Origin: Chryseobacterium sp.
GTDB lineage: Bacteria > Bacteroidota > Bacteroidia > Flavobacteriales > Weeksellaceae
Assembly: GCF_029240215.1 (NCBI RefSeq)
Contig: NZ_JARBTK010000014.1
Location: forward strand, 1 to 34,423
Length of the DNA: 34,423 bases
Reading direction: 5' to 3'
Part shown: positions 24,061 through 33,393 of the stretch, in pieces
Position numbering within the stretch: position 1 is the stretch's first letter
Layout of the letters: each line of letters begins with the position of its first letter
Made by a program: the position numbers and the translations under genes
Notes under the pieces: model-generated
What the model was told of the DNA's origin: nothing
Seen by the model: the letters and a program-made list of their open reading frames with translations, nothing else
Databases searched by the model: none

Positions 24061-24099
24061 CCAAAACACACTTTATTAAACACATCACAAAATTTAAAT

Positions 24100-25005
24100 A
24101 TGAACTATTTTCAGAAGAACAGAAAAAACATCATCATTGGTGTCGTCGCTACTTTGCTGGTTGCTGCCCTCATTGCATTGTGGCTTCAAAAAAAGGTTAT
24201 CCATTCCTCAGATGATATTGTAGGAGCAGTTTATCCTTTGTCATTAACAGTTGGAGATACGCTCCATTTCGAAGACAAAACACCTTTCGCAAAACAGAGA
24301 AAATGGAATTTTGCAGACGGTAACAGCTCAGATAAAAACAAAGGATATCATTTTTTTAATAAACCGGGTTATTATAGTGTAACGTTGATTATTGATGATA
24401 AATACACCAAAACTTATCCTATCGTAGTTTCATCAAAACGTGTGGAAGCTCAGGACAGTTTGAAAATGACCACAACAATCGACGCACCTACCCAGGCTAT
24501 GCAGTTTGAAAATGTAAACTTCAGAGCTTTATCAGACGGTAAGCTTTTTACCTGGAAGTTTGGTGAAACATCAGGAATAGATTCCAAAGACAAACTGGCT
24601 ACTTATTCTTACAAAAAACCGGGCGATTATGTCGTAACATTATACACAGATGTAGACAAAGAACCCATATTACACAGAATAAAAATTGTTGCCGAATACA
24701 ATGAAGTTGAAGAAGAGGTTGCCGTGGATGATTTTTACGAGCAAAGAGACAACGATTTCAAGTATCATCTTCAGCAGATTGCCAACGGAAATAGTTTTAA
24801 TATGCATTACAACTATTTGTTAAACAAGTATTTATGTAATAATGAAAATTCTATCGTTCAGGTAAGTGACAGCAAAGTCAATAACTTTTATCTCTATTGT
24901 ACAGGTCTGCAGTTTGATAAAAATAATGTCATTCAGACGGTAAAACTCAATTATGACGATGCCCAAAACTGCGTTACCAAAGTAGACATCAACCAAAGCA
25001 AATAA
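24100..25005 (+). CDS. T6SSiii envelope component TssP (PKD-like domains)
   Basis: The protein has 301 residues. One transmembrane helix lies near 10-29 with the bulk periplasmic. Two PKD-like beta sandwiches follow: residues about 44-112 (WNFADGNSSDKNKGYHFFNKPGYYSVTLI) and about 118-198 (TWKFGETSGIDS, YSYKKPGDYVVTLYT). Both carry the PGxYxVTL strand that marks PKD domains. The last 90 residues form a separate C-terminal part with NYLLNKYLCNN and VKLNYDDAQNCV. This layout matches TssP of the Bacteroidota trans-envelope complex. It is 53 bases before tssR; a small hairpin (25014-25030) sits between them. Confidence 0.75.
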   Translation: MNYFQKNRKNIIIGVVATLLVAALIALWLQKKVIHSSDDIVGAVYPLSLTVGDTLHFEDKTPFAKQRKWNFADGNSSDKNKGYHFFNKPGYYSVTLIIDDKYTKTYPIVVSSKRVEAQDSLKMTTTIDAPTQAMQFENVNFRALSDGKLFTWKFGETSGIDSKDKLATYSYKKPGDYVVTLYTDVDKEPILHRIKIVAEYNEVEEEVAVDDFYEQRDNDFKYHLQQIANGNSFNMHYNYLLNKYLCNNENSIVQVSDSKVNNFYLYCTGLQFDKNNVIQTVKLNYDDAQNCVTKVDINQSK

Positions 25006-25058
25006 ATTATCATTCCGAATTTTTTTCGGATACCACACCAATTATAAAGAAAATTAAG

Positions 25059-27458
25059 ATGAAAAATAAATTTCCTCTAGCAGCTTATTATATAGGTTTA
25101 TCGGTACTTCTTACGAGTTGTCAGGTAAAATTACCATCAAAAAAAACTCCTGAACCAAAACAATACGGTCAGATTGATAACGCGCCCGTTATTGATGGTT
25201 TTTCTAAAAAATCTGTACCATGGATTGCCATTTCAGACAGGTCAAGAAATACAGCATATCTTGATAAAAATGACGAAAAATCTTATAAAGAAGTTAAATT
25301 TTTAGAGCCTTTAATGGTTTTGAAAAATAGAGACGGCATGGTAAAAGTAGCAGAATACATTCCTGATGCTTTAATGAAAAAAGTTTCCTCAAAATCTGTA
25401 AAAACCTACGGCTGGATTCCAGAATCTGATCTTCTTCTTTGGAGCAATTCATTAAAAAGCGAAAAAACAGGTTATCCGGTACGTGTAGCAGTTGTTCCCA
25501 ACAGTCCGGAAGTCATTAAAAGCGCTGAAAGATATTATAAAAATGATTCTATCATGGTGTTTAATTCTCCAAGTCTGATAGAAGCAGCTGATGTGAAAAT
25601 TCCGAACGGGCAGATGGTGTACGTTTACAAGCAGGAGGAAAATAACAAAAGATTTTTGGTCGGCAAAAAGCCATCAATCGATATGGATAGTATCAGTACA
25701 GGTCTTTACGGATGGGTGAGTTCTGATGTTATCTCAGCATGGGGAGAACGCTCGGCTGTAAAAATGAAGAATCCTACAGGAATCAAAGAGACCGCTTTGG
25801 GAATTCATGAAGGTTCGCCTGGAGGTACAGATGCAGAAAAAAGAATTGCAATTTTACTTACGGATGTTGATAAAAGAAAACCACTCGAAAACATTTTTCC
25901 TGTTAATTTAGCACTTAATGATACCGTTGTGACAGACACCAAAACAAAGTATTTTACAAACGTGTTAGATTACAGCAAAAATTACGCATCCAATGTCTTA
26001 GGAGATAAGATTTACTTCGATCGCTATAAGGAAATTATTGAAAAGAATAGAAAAGCCAATATTGTTTTTGTATTAGATATAAGTTCGGCTAATGCGCCAT
26101 ATACACCCATTGTAAAATCATTATTAGAAGATCTCCAGTTGAGATTTGAGAAGCCATCTTACTTTAATTCAATTAAATATGGTGTCGTACTTTACAAAAA
26201 CAATCCTTGCGGAGAAAATGTAGCTCCGTCACCTTTAAGCAAAGATTACAGTAAAATTACAGCATTTATTGATGATAAGATTAACGAAATGAACTGCCAA
26301 AGTACAGGTGGCAATCAACCTTTAAACGAAGGTTTAATCGCTGCCGGAAATTTACTTTCTGAAGTTCCTGATGAAACTAATATTGTCATTACTATCGGTA
26401 CTTCTGCAAATACTAGTGGAAATATGTATGGCGTTATCAATTCATTGACTCAGGCACAGGCAAAAGTGATTATGTTTCAGACGAACTCCCGTTCTTCAGA
26501 TACGTATAACGATTTTGTTTTGATGTCAGAAAATATTGTTACAAACACAGCTAAAAATGTAGCCGAATTGAAAAAGCAGAAAATCATCGATCAAAGTGAT
26601 GTTTTAATAAAAAATAATTTTAGCTTGATTGAAAGTGATGCCGGCTTTTATTCATTAGACTTTCCGAAACAAAGCATGGCTCCGGGATTTGTAATTTTTC
26701 CTAAAAAAGGTGATATTGCCCCTCCTGGATTTTTGAAAAAAGCTGTTGACAGTTTGATTGCTCAGGTTACTTTTGATAATACCAAAATAGATAGTTCTCT
26801 CAACGAGAGATTTCAAACATCAGTAGGAGCTGGGAGAACAGAGGTTGATTTTAAATATAAATATTTGTATCCTGGAGTTACAAATCCTGTTCCTGCAGGA
26901 ATTGCAGCACAGCTAATCAATTACGGAAATCCGTTTTTAGTGAAAGGATACATTCCGAGGGAATTAAAAGAATTCAAACCCGGAATGGAAAAAGGGATCT
27001 TGATTTCTGAGTCAGAATATGATCAGCTTAAAGCTTTTTACTCTGAAGTTTATGAAAAAACAGGAGCTGCAAGAACTGATTTTAAACAAACAAGAGCGGT
27101 AAGAGAATATATAAAACTTCTGAAAAAATATAATCCTACCCTGAAATTTTTAGATAAAGGAGAATTATACGAGCAGCCAATGTCTTATGCGGTAGGAATC
27201 AGTACAGGTTTTGACAATTCCGAAGCTGAATTGATGTCAAAATATAAACTGAAAGGCTGGAAAAAATCAAATATCGTGACTAATGATCAGGCAAGAACTT
27301 ATTTCAAATATTATAAAGAACTGGCTGAAAGAATGCTTACTCACAGAAAAAATCCTGCTGTAAAAATAAAACAGAACGGTCAGGAATTCTATTGGCTTAA
27401 TGAATATTTTATGCCGACCACTTTGCCGGTAGAAGAGCCGGAGTATACTCAACATTAA
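25059..27458 (+). CDS. tssR: T6SSiii lipoprotein TssR
   Basis: The protein has 799 residues. Lipobox L-T-S-C with Cys21, so it is membrane-anchored in the periplasm. Residues about 52-130 form an SH3-like unit (FLEPLMVLKNRDGMVKVAEY, KTYGWIPESDL), and a second such unit follows near 185-230 (GLYGWVSSDVISAWGE). From 332 a von Willebrand A-like domain starts with NIVFVLDISSANAPY; the metal-site pattern D-x-S-x is kept at Asp340 and Ser342 but the third position is Ala344, so metal binding is doubtful. This size and architecture match TssR, the largest envelope component of subtype iii systems. It ends its operon at a terminator. Confidence 0.82.
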   Translation: MKNKFPLAAYYIGLSVLLTSCQVKLPSKKTPEPKQYGQIDNAPVIDGFSKKSVPWIAISDRSRNTAYLDKNDEKSYKEVKFLEPLMVLKNRDGMVKVAEYIPDALMKKVSSKSVKTYGWIPESDLLLWSNSLKSEKTGYPVRVAVVPNSPEVIKSAERYYKNDSIMVFNSPSLIEAADVKIPNGQMVYVYKQEENNKRFLVGKKPSIDMDSISTGLYGWVSSDVISAWGERSAVKMKNPTGIKETALGIHEGSPGGTDAEKRIAILLTDVDKRKPLENIFPVNLALNDTVVTDTKTKYFTNVLDYSKNYASNVLGDKIYFDRYKEIIEKNRKANIVFVLDISSANAPYTPIVKSLLEDLQLRFEKPSYFNSIKYGVVLYKNNPCGENVAPSPLSKDYSKITAFIDDKINEMNCQSTGGNQPLNEGLIAAGNLLSEVPDETNIVITIGTSANTSGNMYGVINSLTQAQAKVIMFQTNSRSSDTYNDFVLMSENIVTNTAKNVAELKKQKIIDQSDVLIKNNFSLIESDAGFYSLDFPKQSMAPGFVIFPKKGDIAPPGFLKKAVDSLIAQVTFDNTKIDSSLNERFQTSVGAGRTEVDFKYKYLYPGVTNPVPAGIAAQLINYGNPFLVKGYIPRELKEFKPGMEKGILISESEYDQLKAFYSEVYEKTGAARTDFKQTRAVREYIKLLKKYNPTLKFLDKGELYEQPMSYAVGISTGFDNSEAELMSKYKLKGWKKSNIVTNDQARTYFKYYKELAERMLTHRKNPAVKIKQNGQEFYWLNEYFMPTTLPVEEPEYTQH

Positions 27459-27470
27459 TTACTTATAAAT

Positions 27471-27503
27471 AAAAAGACGGAAAATTTACTTTCCGTTTTT
27501 TTT
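27471..27503 (+). terminator. Terminator after tssR
   Basis: ACGGAAA (27477-27483) pairs with TTTCCGT (27490-27496), preceded by A residues and followed by a T-run. Confidence 0.8.
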
Positions 27504-27522
27504 ATGTTAGCTTACTTTTTGT

Positions 27523-27530
27523 TATCTTTG
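27523..27530 (+). promoter_or_regulatory. -7 box of the effector cluster
   Basis: TATCTTTG fits TAnnTTTG, 20 bases before the ATG of the PAAR-like gene. The same box sequence is used upstream of hcp. The -33 position falls in the T-run of the preceding terminator. Confidence 0.6.
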
Positions 27531-27550
27531 ATTACCAAACATCACAAAAT

Positions 27551-28054
27551 ATGTCAGAGCAATCATCATCTCATGACGGCAAACACTTTGTCGTACAGAA
27601 AGGAAAATGCGAGTGCAATCAGGGAGACCAGTTTCCACAGCATAAAGTGACCGTGCATCAGAAACATTATTGGAATGATGCAGCGGGAAGTACAGATTAT
27701 CTTGCGGTTACAGAAGATGATCTGCAATTTACACCTTCAGGTCCGAGTTTTGGACGATGCAAACTAAAGCCTTCTTCAAGCGGATATTTACCTTGTGCCT
27801 ATGCTCCTGCGGGAAAATGGCAAAAAACCTATGAAAAAGTAAAAGTCATGGGTAAGAAAGTTGTGACCGAAATTTCAGAACTTCAATGTGCAGTCGGTGG
27901 AAAAATCACAATTAAAGATCATGGTCAGCGAGGCGAAATGAGTAAGCAGAATGTAAAAAATGCTGATGAAAAAATCGTCAGACATATGAATCCTCTTGTG
28001 GATGTGAACGAGTTTAAAGAAACTGTTTTTGAAAGTGAATTAGATGCTTATTAA
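27551..28054 (+). CDS. PAAR-like (DUF4280-type) T6SS spike-tip protein
   Basis: The protein has 167 residues and no signal peptide. The order of features matches DUF4280 PAAR-like proteins: an early cysteine pair (Cys20, Cys22) in VQKGKCECNQGD, a middle FGRCKL, the LPCAYAPAGKW segment, and a late cysteine in LQCAVGGKITIKDHGQ. These would bind a metal at the tip of the spike or serve as an adaptor that joins the effector to it. It is first in a transcript with the large effector 19 bases downstream. The N-terminus has no VgrG-like part; VgrG itself is not in the window. Confidence 0.75.
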   Translation: MSEQSSSHDGKHFVVQKGKCECNQGDQFPQHKVTVHQKHYWNDAAGSTDYLAVTEDDLQFTPSGPSFGRCKLKPSSSGYLPCAYAPAGKWQKTYEKVKVMGKKVVTEISELQCAVGGKITIKDHGQRGEMSKQNVKNADEKIVRHMNPLVDVNEFKETVFESELDAY

Positions 28055-28073
28055 TCTTTAAAACATTTCTGCA

Positions 28074-31000
28074 ATGTCAAAAAAAGGAGTTTCAAAAATA
28101 TCGGGGAATCCTACTCCAAAGATTGGAGAGGCGACAACTTATACAGTTACTGATTGGTATCCTGCCACACCACAAAATCAACGAAATGCCGGTGGTTTAA
28201 CGTGGGAATTATTCAAAAAACGTTCAAACGGTAGATTTACCACTACAAATATTAAAAAAACAGGTTCAGGAACCTTCACATTTGGAGAGGTTGCTCAAAG
28301 AAATACGTATCGTCTCGAAGCCTATCTTTATGAATCTGAAGGAAGTGGCGCTTCAACCATTGACATTAATCCTCAACCTGCAGTAATTCCCCGAATCAAT
28401 AAAGTTGAACTGCAATATGTTGATGATTCGCCAGGAACAGTTTTTAGCTATACCGAAAAAATGCGTGCGAGAGCGCAATGCGTAAATTTAACAGGTCAGA
28501 AATTGAAATTTTCTCTTTGGGAAGATGATGCTGTTGGTGACGGGCATAATTCCAATAATCTTTTAATTGAAACCAAAGAAGCGACAGTAGACAGAAGCGG
28601 AGTTGCAACTGCAGAATTTATGCTGACCAGAGCTCTGATGCAGAAAGCAATGCAGGGAGAAACGGATCCCAAACAATTGGAATTTTATGTTACGGTAGAA
28701 TATTTTCAGGATAGAAAGCATGCAACAGATAACAAGAATGTAAACAATCCTTCTCACGTCCCCGCAACGAGTCCACAGTCAAGACCGGGACAAACTGCAA
28801 ATAATCCTGCACCATCGCATCCGGCTCAAACAAATCAACCAGCTTCAAATGTTCCGCCAAGAGCTGCAAATTCTCCTGCAGCAGACAAACCTCAATCTCA
28901 AAAAGAAGAAAAAGGCATTGTGGATAAGGTAACTGATTGGTGGAATAATCTTGAACTTTGGGATTGGGCAGAATCACCGGGAACTATTGAACCTACACAA
29001 CCTCCTACACAACAACCCACAGATGGAAGAGCAGTAAGCACTGTAGAAGATTCTGCTGTGGAAGATATTATTGATGCTTATTTTGCCAAAAAAGAATATA
29101 CCAAGCAAACAGGTGAGGTAGCAGGAACTTTTGAATATAAAATTGGTAGCAATGGAAATAAAACGTCTACCGATGCTGAAAAAGAAAACATTGCAAAAAT
29201 TATTCTTGCTAAACCTGGAGTGAAAGCTTTAGTCGATAAGAAAGAATATACAACTCTGGCAGCTATCAAACAGGGGCTTACAAAAGAAGTTTACAATAAA
29301 GATGAAAAAGTAACTTTCCAGACTTTTAAATTAGGTGCGGAATTGAAGAAAATAAATAGTGCTCCGCTCGATGCCAAAGTATATTTGGTTGCACGCACTT
29401 CAGGTTTAAATGGCAAACAGGCAACGCTCATTATTAAAGAAAAAGATGGTCTTATAAAAGGCTCTGCCGGAGCTGTTCTTCCGCTTTTGGAAATTACCGA
29501 AGCTCAAATGGATCAGACAACTGCATCTGGAACAGAGGTACAGGGAACTGAAAAAACACAGTTTACAGCCACCATAGAAAATGGTGTAGCAAAAGTTCCT
29601 GTTCATCTGAGACCAAAATCGGATGACGAACTGAAGCAATGGAAAGAAAAAATATCCAAAGGAAAAGAAGACGGAGAATACACCTATAAATTTGGTGGAG
29701 AAAACCAAATTACAGATGAAAATTCTAAAAAAAGTGTCGCAGAAACTATTCTAAGAAATGCAAAAAGCGGAAACGCAAACAATCAAAAAATTGCAGACGG
29801 CAAATCTGCTTATGTAGACGATATTATAAAAGCTCTTGAGATAAAAACGTATCAGAAAGACGAAACTGTTAAATTTAAATTATTCAAAAAAGAGCAGGAA
29901 TTAGTTTTTATTCAGGCAAAAGCTCAAGGACAGAAACAGCATGATAAAGAATTTCTAAAAGCTGAAGGAGCTTATTTTGTTATTGGGAAAAACTGTTTCT
30001 GTAACCGAGATATTACATTAGCAGAATTTGAAACTATCCTTAAAAAACTTCGGGAATCGGAGGGAGTTGCTAATACAACAGGTTTATTTTATAAAGACAA
30101 TTGTAATTTAGATGATAAAACGAATGCAAGTTTCTTAGCTAAAATCAATGAAAAATTTAAAGCACATGAAATAAATACCTGTATCAGAAAAATTCACTTC
30201 TTAACACAAGTATATCATGAAACAGATAAATTCCAGACGACATTAGAATACGCGAACGGAATTAAATATGATCCGGGACATCACGATGATGCCAACGGAA
30301 ACGGAAATACAGTTGCAGGTGATGGAGAAAGATATAAGGGGAAAGGATTGATGCAGCTTACCTGGAAAAATAATTATAAAAAATATAAAGCCTATTCAGG
30401 AGAGGATGTTGTAGGAAGTCCGCTCAGAGTTGCAGAAGAGCTGAATCTTGCGGTAGATTCTGCAGTTTGGTTCTGGACGCAGGGTAAAGTTTTGGGAGCA
30501 GGAGATACTTGGACGGTTCCTACTACAACATACAGTCAATATGATAATTCAAACGGGAAACAGTTTCCAAAAACCCAAATATCTAAGGTAACACCGGATG
30601 GTACGGTTTCGTATGCGACAATTAATATGAATTTACTTGCTGATAAAGATTATATTGATACAATAAGCTGGCTTGTGAATGGCGGTGGAAACGGAAGACT
30701 GGAAAGAAGAGATTATCTAAAAGAAATTAAAAAGATCTTTAATTATCCTCAGGACTGTGCCAATGCAGGAGCTTCTGGAGGAAATAGCGGTGTAACAATA
30801 CATTTTGTAGGGGATACAGCACTTGAGAGCGGCATCTCACAGAGAACAAGAACAGTACTTGAAGAAGTAGGAGCTGCGTCAAAAAATAATGATATTTACA
30901 TTACTAGTACAGCAAGAACGCCAGCTGATCAGGCAAGAATTATGTATGATAACATTGCCAGAACAGGAGCTGCAGAGCAAAAAGGAATTTATGCCAATGC

Positions 31001-31271
31001 AGGAGATCAGGTGATTGATGTTTATACAGCAGGAACAAATGCTCATAAAACAGAAGCGCAGATCATTCAGGATATGGAGGCAAAAATCAATGAATTAGGA
31101 CCTTCATCAGTTTCTAAACACTTGGCAGATCCAAATGTGATGAACACTTTTGATGTTTCTATCCGCAGATTGACAAATCCGAATGACTTTAAAACAGAAA
31201 TGCAGAAAAGATCAGAACTTCATCAATTATTAGATGAAAATGGTGCTTATCACGTTGAAATCAATCAATAA
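28074..31271 (+). CDS. T6SS effector with GH19-like and M15-like cell-wall hydrolase domains
   Basis: The protein has 1065 residues and no signal peptide. Residues 1-215 form two Ig-like units, probably for loading on the PAAR-like protein. About 222-320 is a P/Q/N-rich linker. About 351-430 and 534-615 are a duplicated module of some 80 residues (GTFEYKIG and GEYTYKFG; NKDEKVTFQTFKL and QKDETVKFKLFKK). About 700-890 is GH19-like: TQVYHETDKFQTTLEYANG with the probable acid Glu716, then GDGERYKGKGLMQLTWKNNY. About 907-1065 resembles M15 peptidases: STARTPADQAR with Arg948, SKHLADP with His1016, Asp1027 and a final HxE (His1060, Glu1062). It would cut glycan and peptide parts of peptidoglycan. 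Confidence 0.82.
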   Translation: MSKKGVSKISGNPTPKIGEATTYTVTDWYPATPQNQRNAGGLTWELFKKRSNGRFTTTNIKKTGSGTFTFGEVAQRNTYRLEAYLYESEGSGASTIDINPQPAVIPRINKVELQYVDDSPGTVFSYTEKMRARAQCVNLTGQKLKFSLWEDDAVGDGHNSNNLLIETKEATVDRSGVATAEFMLTRALMQKAMQGETDPKQLEFYVTVEYFQDRKHATDNKNVNNPSHVPATSPQSRPGQTANNPAPSHPAQTNQPASNVPPRAANSPAADKPQSQKEEKGIVDKVTDWWNNLELWDWAESPGTIEPTQPPTQQPTDGRAVSTVEDSAVEDIIDAYFAKKEYTKQTGEVAGTFEYKIGSNGNKTSTDAEKENIAKIILAKPGVKALVDKKEYTTLAAIKQGLTKEVYNKDEKVTFQTFKLGAELKKINSAPLDAKVYLVARTSGLNGKQATLIIKEKDGLIKGSAGAVLPLLEITEAQMDQTTASGTEVQGTEKTQFTATIENGVAKVPVHLRPKSDDELKQWKEKISKGKEDGEYTYKFGGENQITDENSKKSVAETILRNAKSGNANNQKIADGKSAYVDDIIKALEIKTYQKDETVKFKLFKKEQELVFIQAKAQGQKQHDKEFLKAEGAYFVIGKNCFCNRDITLAEFETILKKLRESEGVANTTGLFYKDNCNLDDKTNASFLAKINEKFKAHEINTCIRKIHFLTQVYHETDKFQTTLEYANGIKYDPGHHDDANGNGNTVAGDGERYKGKGLMQLTWKNNYKKYKAYSGEDVVGSPLRVAEELNLAVDSAVWFWTQGKVLGAGDTWTVPTTTYSQYDNSNGKQFPKTQISKVTPDGTVSYATINMNLLADKDYIDTISWLVNGGGNGRLERRDYLKEIKKIFNYPQDCANAGASGGNSGVTIHFVGDTALESGISQRTRTVLEEVGAASKNNDIYITSTARTPADQARIMYDNIARTGAAEQKGIYANAGDQVIDVYTAGTNAHKTEAQIIQDMEAKINELGPSSVSKHLADPNVMNTFDVSIRRLTNPNDFKTEMQKRSELHQLLDENGAYHVEINQ

Positions 31272-32206
31272 TGAAACAAGTAAAACACGTTTTTGTAGGA
31301 ATATTATCTTTATTTGTATTAAATATTTCATGTCAAAAGAATTCTGTAAGTGCTACTGCAACACTTCCCAAACAGGTGAAATCAGATAACGATACCATCA
31401 TAGAAAAATCTGGAATTTATTTAATTTCACCGGATATAAAAGACATTGATTCTATAAAAAAAGTGATAGGAGAAGACCGATTTTATACTGTTGCGGATGA
31501 TGCTAATTTTTATATCTCAAAAATATCTTCGGTTCTAAAAGATAAACTACCGACGTTAAAATACGGGAAAATTGATTTTAAAAATGAAAACTTTGTATTT
31601 GATAAAAGTAAATATCAAAATAACTGGTTGATCGTTGATTATAAGTCAGGAAACAAGCCGGAAATATATTCGTTGGTAGATTTTTACAGTCAGCAAAATA
31701 AATCTGAAAATAGTCAACTAAGTTCGAAAAAAGCATCAGATATAGAATCCTATCAAAACAATAAAGATTTTATTACAATAACATTTGACATCAATAATGA
31801 CGGAAAAGAAGATAAGATTTTCAGCAATAAACCCAATACCGGAGATAGTTTGCGTGTTTATTTTTATGAAAATGAAGGATATGTATTGAAATTAAAATCA
31901 ATAAATTTTTCTCAGGATGGCGGAAATCAGGTTTCTCAAATCAAAAAAAATGGTAAAGGATTTTCTGTTGTCACTAATTTTCCGAAAGGTACAGATCGCT
32001 ATAACTATTTTATAAGCTTTGAAAATAATAACTTTACAGTAAATAAGGTAATTCACGAGATGAGTTCTTGGCAGGAAAATGACAATCAAACGAAAATTTG
32101 TGAATTTCATCCTAAAATAGATCTTCAGAAATCTTCAGATCAAATTTTTAATCAGTTAATTGCGGCAGAAAAAAATGCGGTTTGTACCACTAAAAAAATG
32201 CAATAA
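31271..32206 (+). CDS. Lipoprotein, probable immunity protein of the wall-hydrolase effector
   Basis: The protein has 311 residues. Lipobox N-I-S-C with Cys21. The mature part is a mixed fold with a calcium-loop-like motif DINNDGKED (173-181). No characterised family was recognised. Its ATG overlaps the stop of the effector gene by one base (TAATG), so the two are translationally coupled. The effector acts on peptidoglycan, and a periplasm-facing lipoprotein is the correct location for protection. The pairing is inference from location and overlap. Confidence 0.75.
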   Translation: MKQVKHVFVGILSLFVLNISCQKNSVSATATLPKQVKSDNDTIIEKSGIYLISPDIKDIDSIKKVIGEDRFYTVADDANFYISKISSVLKDKLPTLKYGKIDFKNENFVFDKSKYQNNWLIVDYKSGNKPEIYSLVDFYSQQNKSENSQLSSKKASDIESYQNNKDFITITFDINNDGKEDKIFSNKPNTGDSLRVYFYENEGYVLKLKSINFSQDGGNQVSQIKKNGKGFSVVTNFPKGTDRYNYFISFENNNFTVNKVIHEMSSWQENDNQTKICEFHPKIDLQKSSDQIFNQLIAAEKNAVCTTKKMQ

Positions 32207-32260
32207 ATAGAATTTCAAATTAGTATTTTTTAATTAAAATTTTAAGGAATTTATAAATTT

Positions 32261-33223
32261 ATGATCCTCCATTTCATTCGTCACGGTGACACACTTCAAA
32301 GTATTGCCGATCAGATCAATCTCGAAAACCCTTTATACATAAAAGAATTTCACAATCAGAAATGTGCGGGAGAAGATTACATTTTTGAAGATCTTGTTGT
32401 TGGGAAGAAATTGTTTCTTCCTGACAATCTGACGATTCATAAATACAACTCAAAAAATGACGCACCATTCAAAAGCCCTGATAAAAACCCGAAAATAAAT
32501 TTTGTACCCGAACATTCAGATATTCAGTATAAAGTAGTCGTTACAGAATCATCTTTCGATGATAGAAAAAAATCCGCAAACTCATTTGCCTACATTTTCT
32601 CTTTAAAATGGATCAAAAATGAATATACGACTCATACTTTTCATATCTCTAAAACTAATTTTTCAAATATAAAAGAAAAGATAGGCGATTTGGCGAGTAC
32701 CTGTCTGCAATCGTTGAATCCCATTGAAATTCAGACCAATTTAAAAGGTGAAATTATAACCATTAGTCTTTTGAAGGAAACAATAGATAATTTCCCTAAA
32801 ATAAAAGAAAAACTCTTAGATCAGTTTCCGGATAAATATGCGGAAATTTATATTGAAGAATTAGAATATGTAGTTTTAAATCAGGAATTATTTCAAAAAA
32901 AAATGAAACAGGACTGGTTGCTTAAAACCTTTTTTGCACCTCTGAGAAATGAATTTAAAAACGGAAAATCTAATTTTAAAATCTTTCTGGAGAACGAAAA
33001 TTCCGTAGCTGATATTCAGCAAAGCGGAACAGTGAATAACGAAAGGGATGAGATTATTCTCAGTCAGACTTTAGTTTTTAATGAGAATAATCAAACCGAT
33101 TTCATCGGAAACTACACACTTTCTGCACAAACCGGAATCATAAAATCGATGGAAATTCACAATTCTTATTCCCAATATAACGTATTGTATTCAACGGAAT
33201 TAAAAGCTGATCAGATCTTATAA
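32261..33223 (+). CDS. LysM-domain protein of the T6SS locus
   Basis: The protein has 320 residues and no signal peptide. The first 55 residues follow the LysM pattern: FIRHGDTLQSIADQINLENP at the start and VVGKKLFLPDNL at the end of the domain. The remaining 265 residues are mixed alpha/beta with no family recognised. Without a leader it would remain in the cytoplasm or be carried by the T6SS tube or spike. A LysM without export fits a spike or baseplate accessory, as LysM-type domains occur in phage tail and baseplate proteins. The role is inference. Confidence 0.7.
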   Translation: MILHFIRHGDTLQSIADQINLENPLYIKEFHNQKCAGEDYIFEDLVVGKKLFLPDNLTIHKYNSKNDAPFKSPDKNPKINFVPEHSDIQYKVVVTESSFDDRKKSANSFAYIFSLKWIKNEYTTHTFHISKTNFSNIKEKIGDLASTCLQSLNPIEIQTNLKGEIITISLLKETIDNFPKIKEKLLDQFPDKYAEIYIEELEYVVLNQELFQKKMKQDWLLKTFFAPLRNEFKNGKSNFKIFLENENSVADIQQSGTVNNERDEIILSQTLVFNENNQTDFIGNYTLSAQTGIIKSMEIHNSYSQYNVLYSTELKADQIL

Positions 33224-33251
33224 TCTGTTGATAAGTAGAGTTTTGTTCCTC

Positions 33252-33271
33252 ATGTCGTACTATTACGACAT
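33252..33271. promoter_or_regulatory. Perfect 8-bp palindrome upstream of hcp, candidate operator
   Basis: ATGTCGTA-CTAT-TACGACAT is a perfect dyad with a 4-base centre. No T-run follows, so it is not a terminator for the LysM gene (stop at 33223). It lies 45 bases before the -33 box of hcp. A second small dyad GTAG-AA-CTAC (33278-33287) follows. Confidence 0.5.
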
Positions 33272-33315
33272 AGAATCGTAGAACTACTACAAAATTTCAA
33301 AAACATTTAATTTTT

Positions 33316-33347
33316 TTTGAAAATAATTTTGCGAGTAATTATCTTTG
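33316..33347 (+). promoter_or_regulatory. Promoter of hcp (tssD)
   Basis: TTTG (33316-33319), 20 bases, TATCTTTG (33340-33347). Both consensus elements of the Bacteroidota promoter are present at good spacing. A leader of about 40 bases follows before the ATG at 33394. Confidence 0.75.
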
Positions 33348-33393
33348 AAATACAAAACACACAAAAATATTAACAGATTAAAATTTACGCATC

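Noticed and set aside
25014..25030. Hairpin TCCGAA / TTCGGA between tssP and tssR as a terminator
   Set aside because: The T-run is in the loop and none follows the stem, so the operon probably continues; it may affect mRNA stability.
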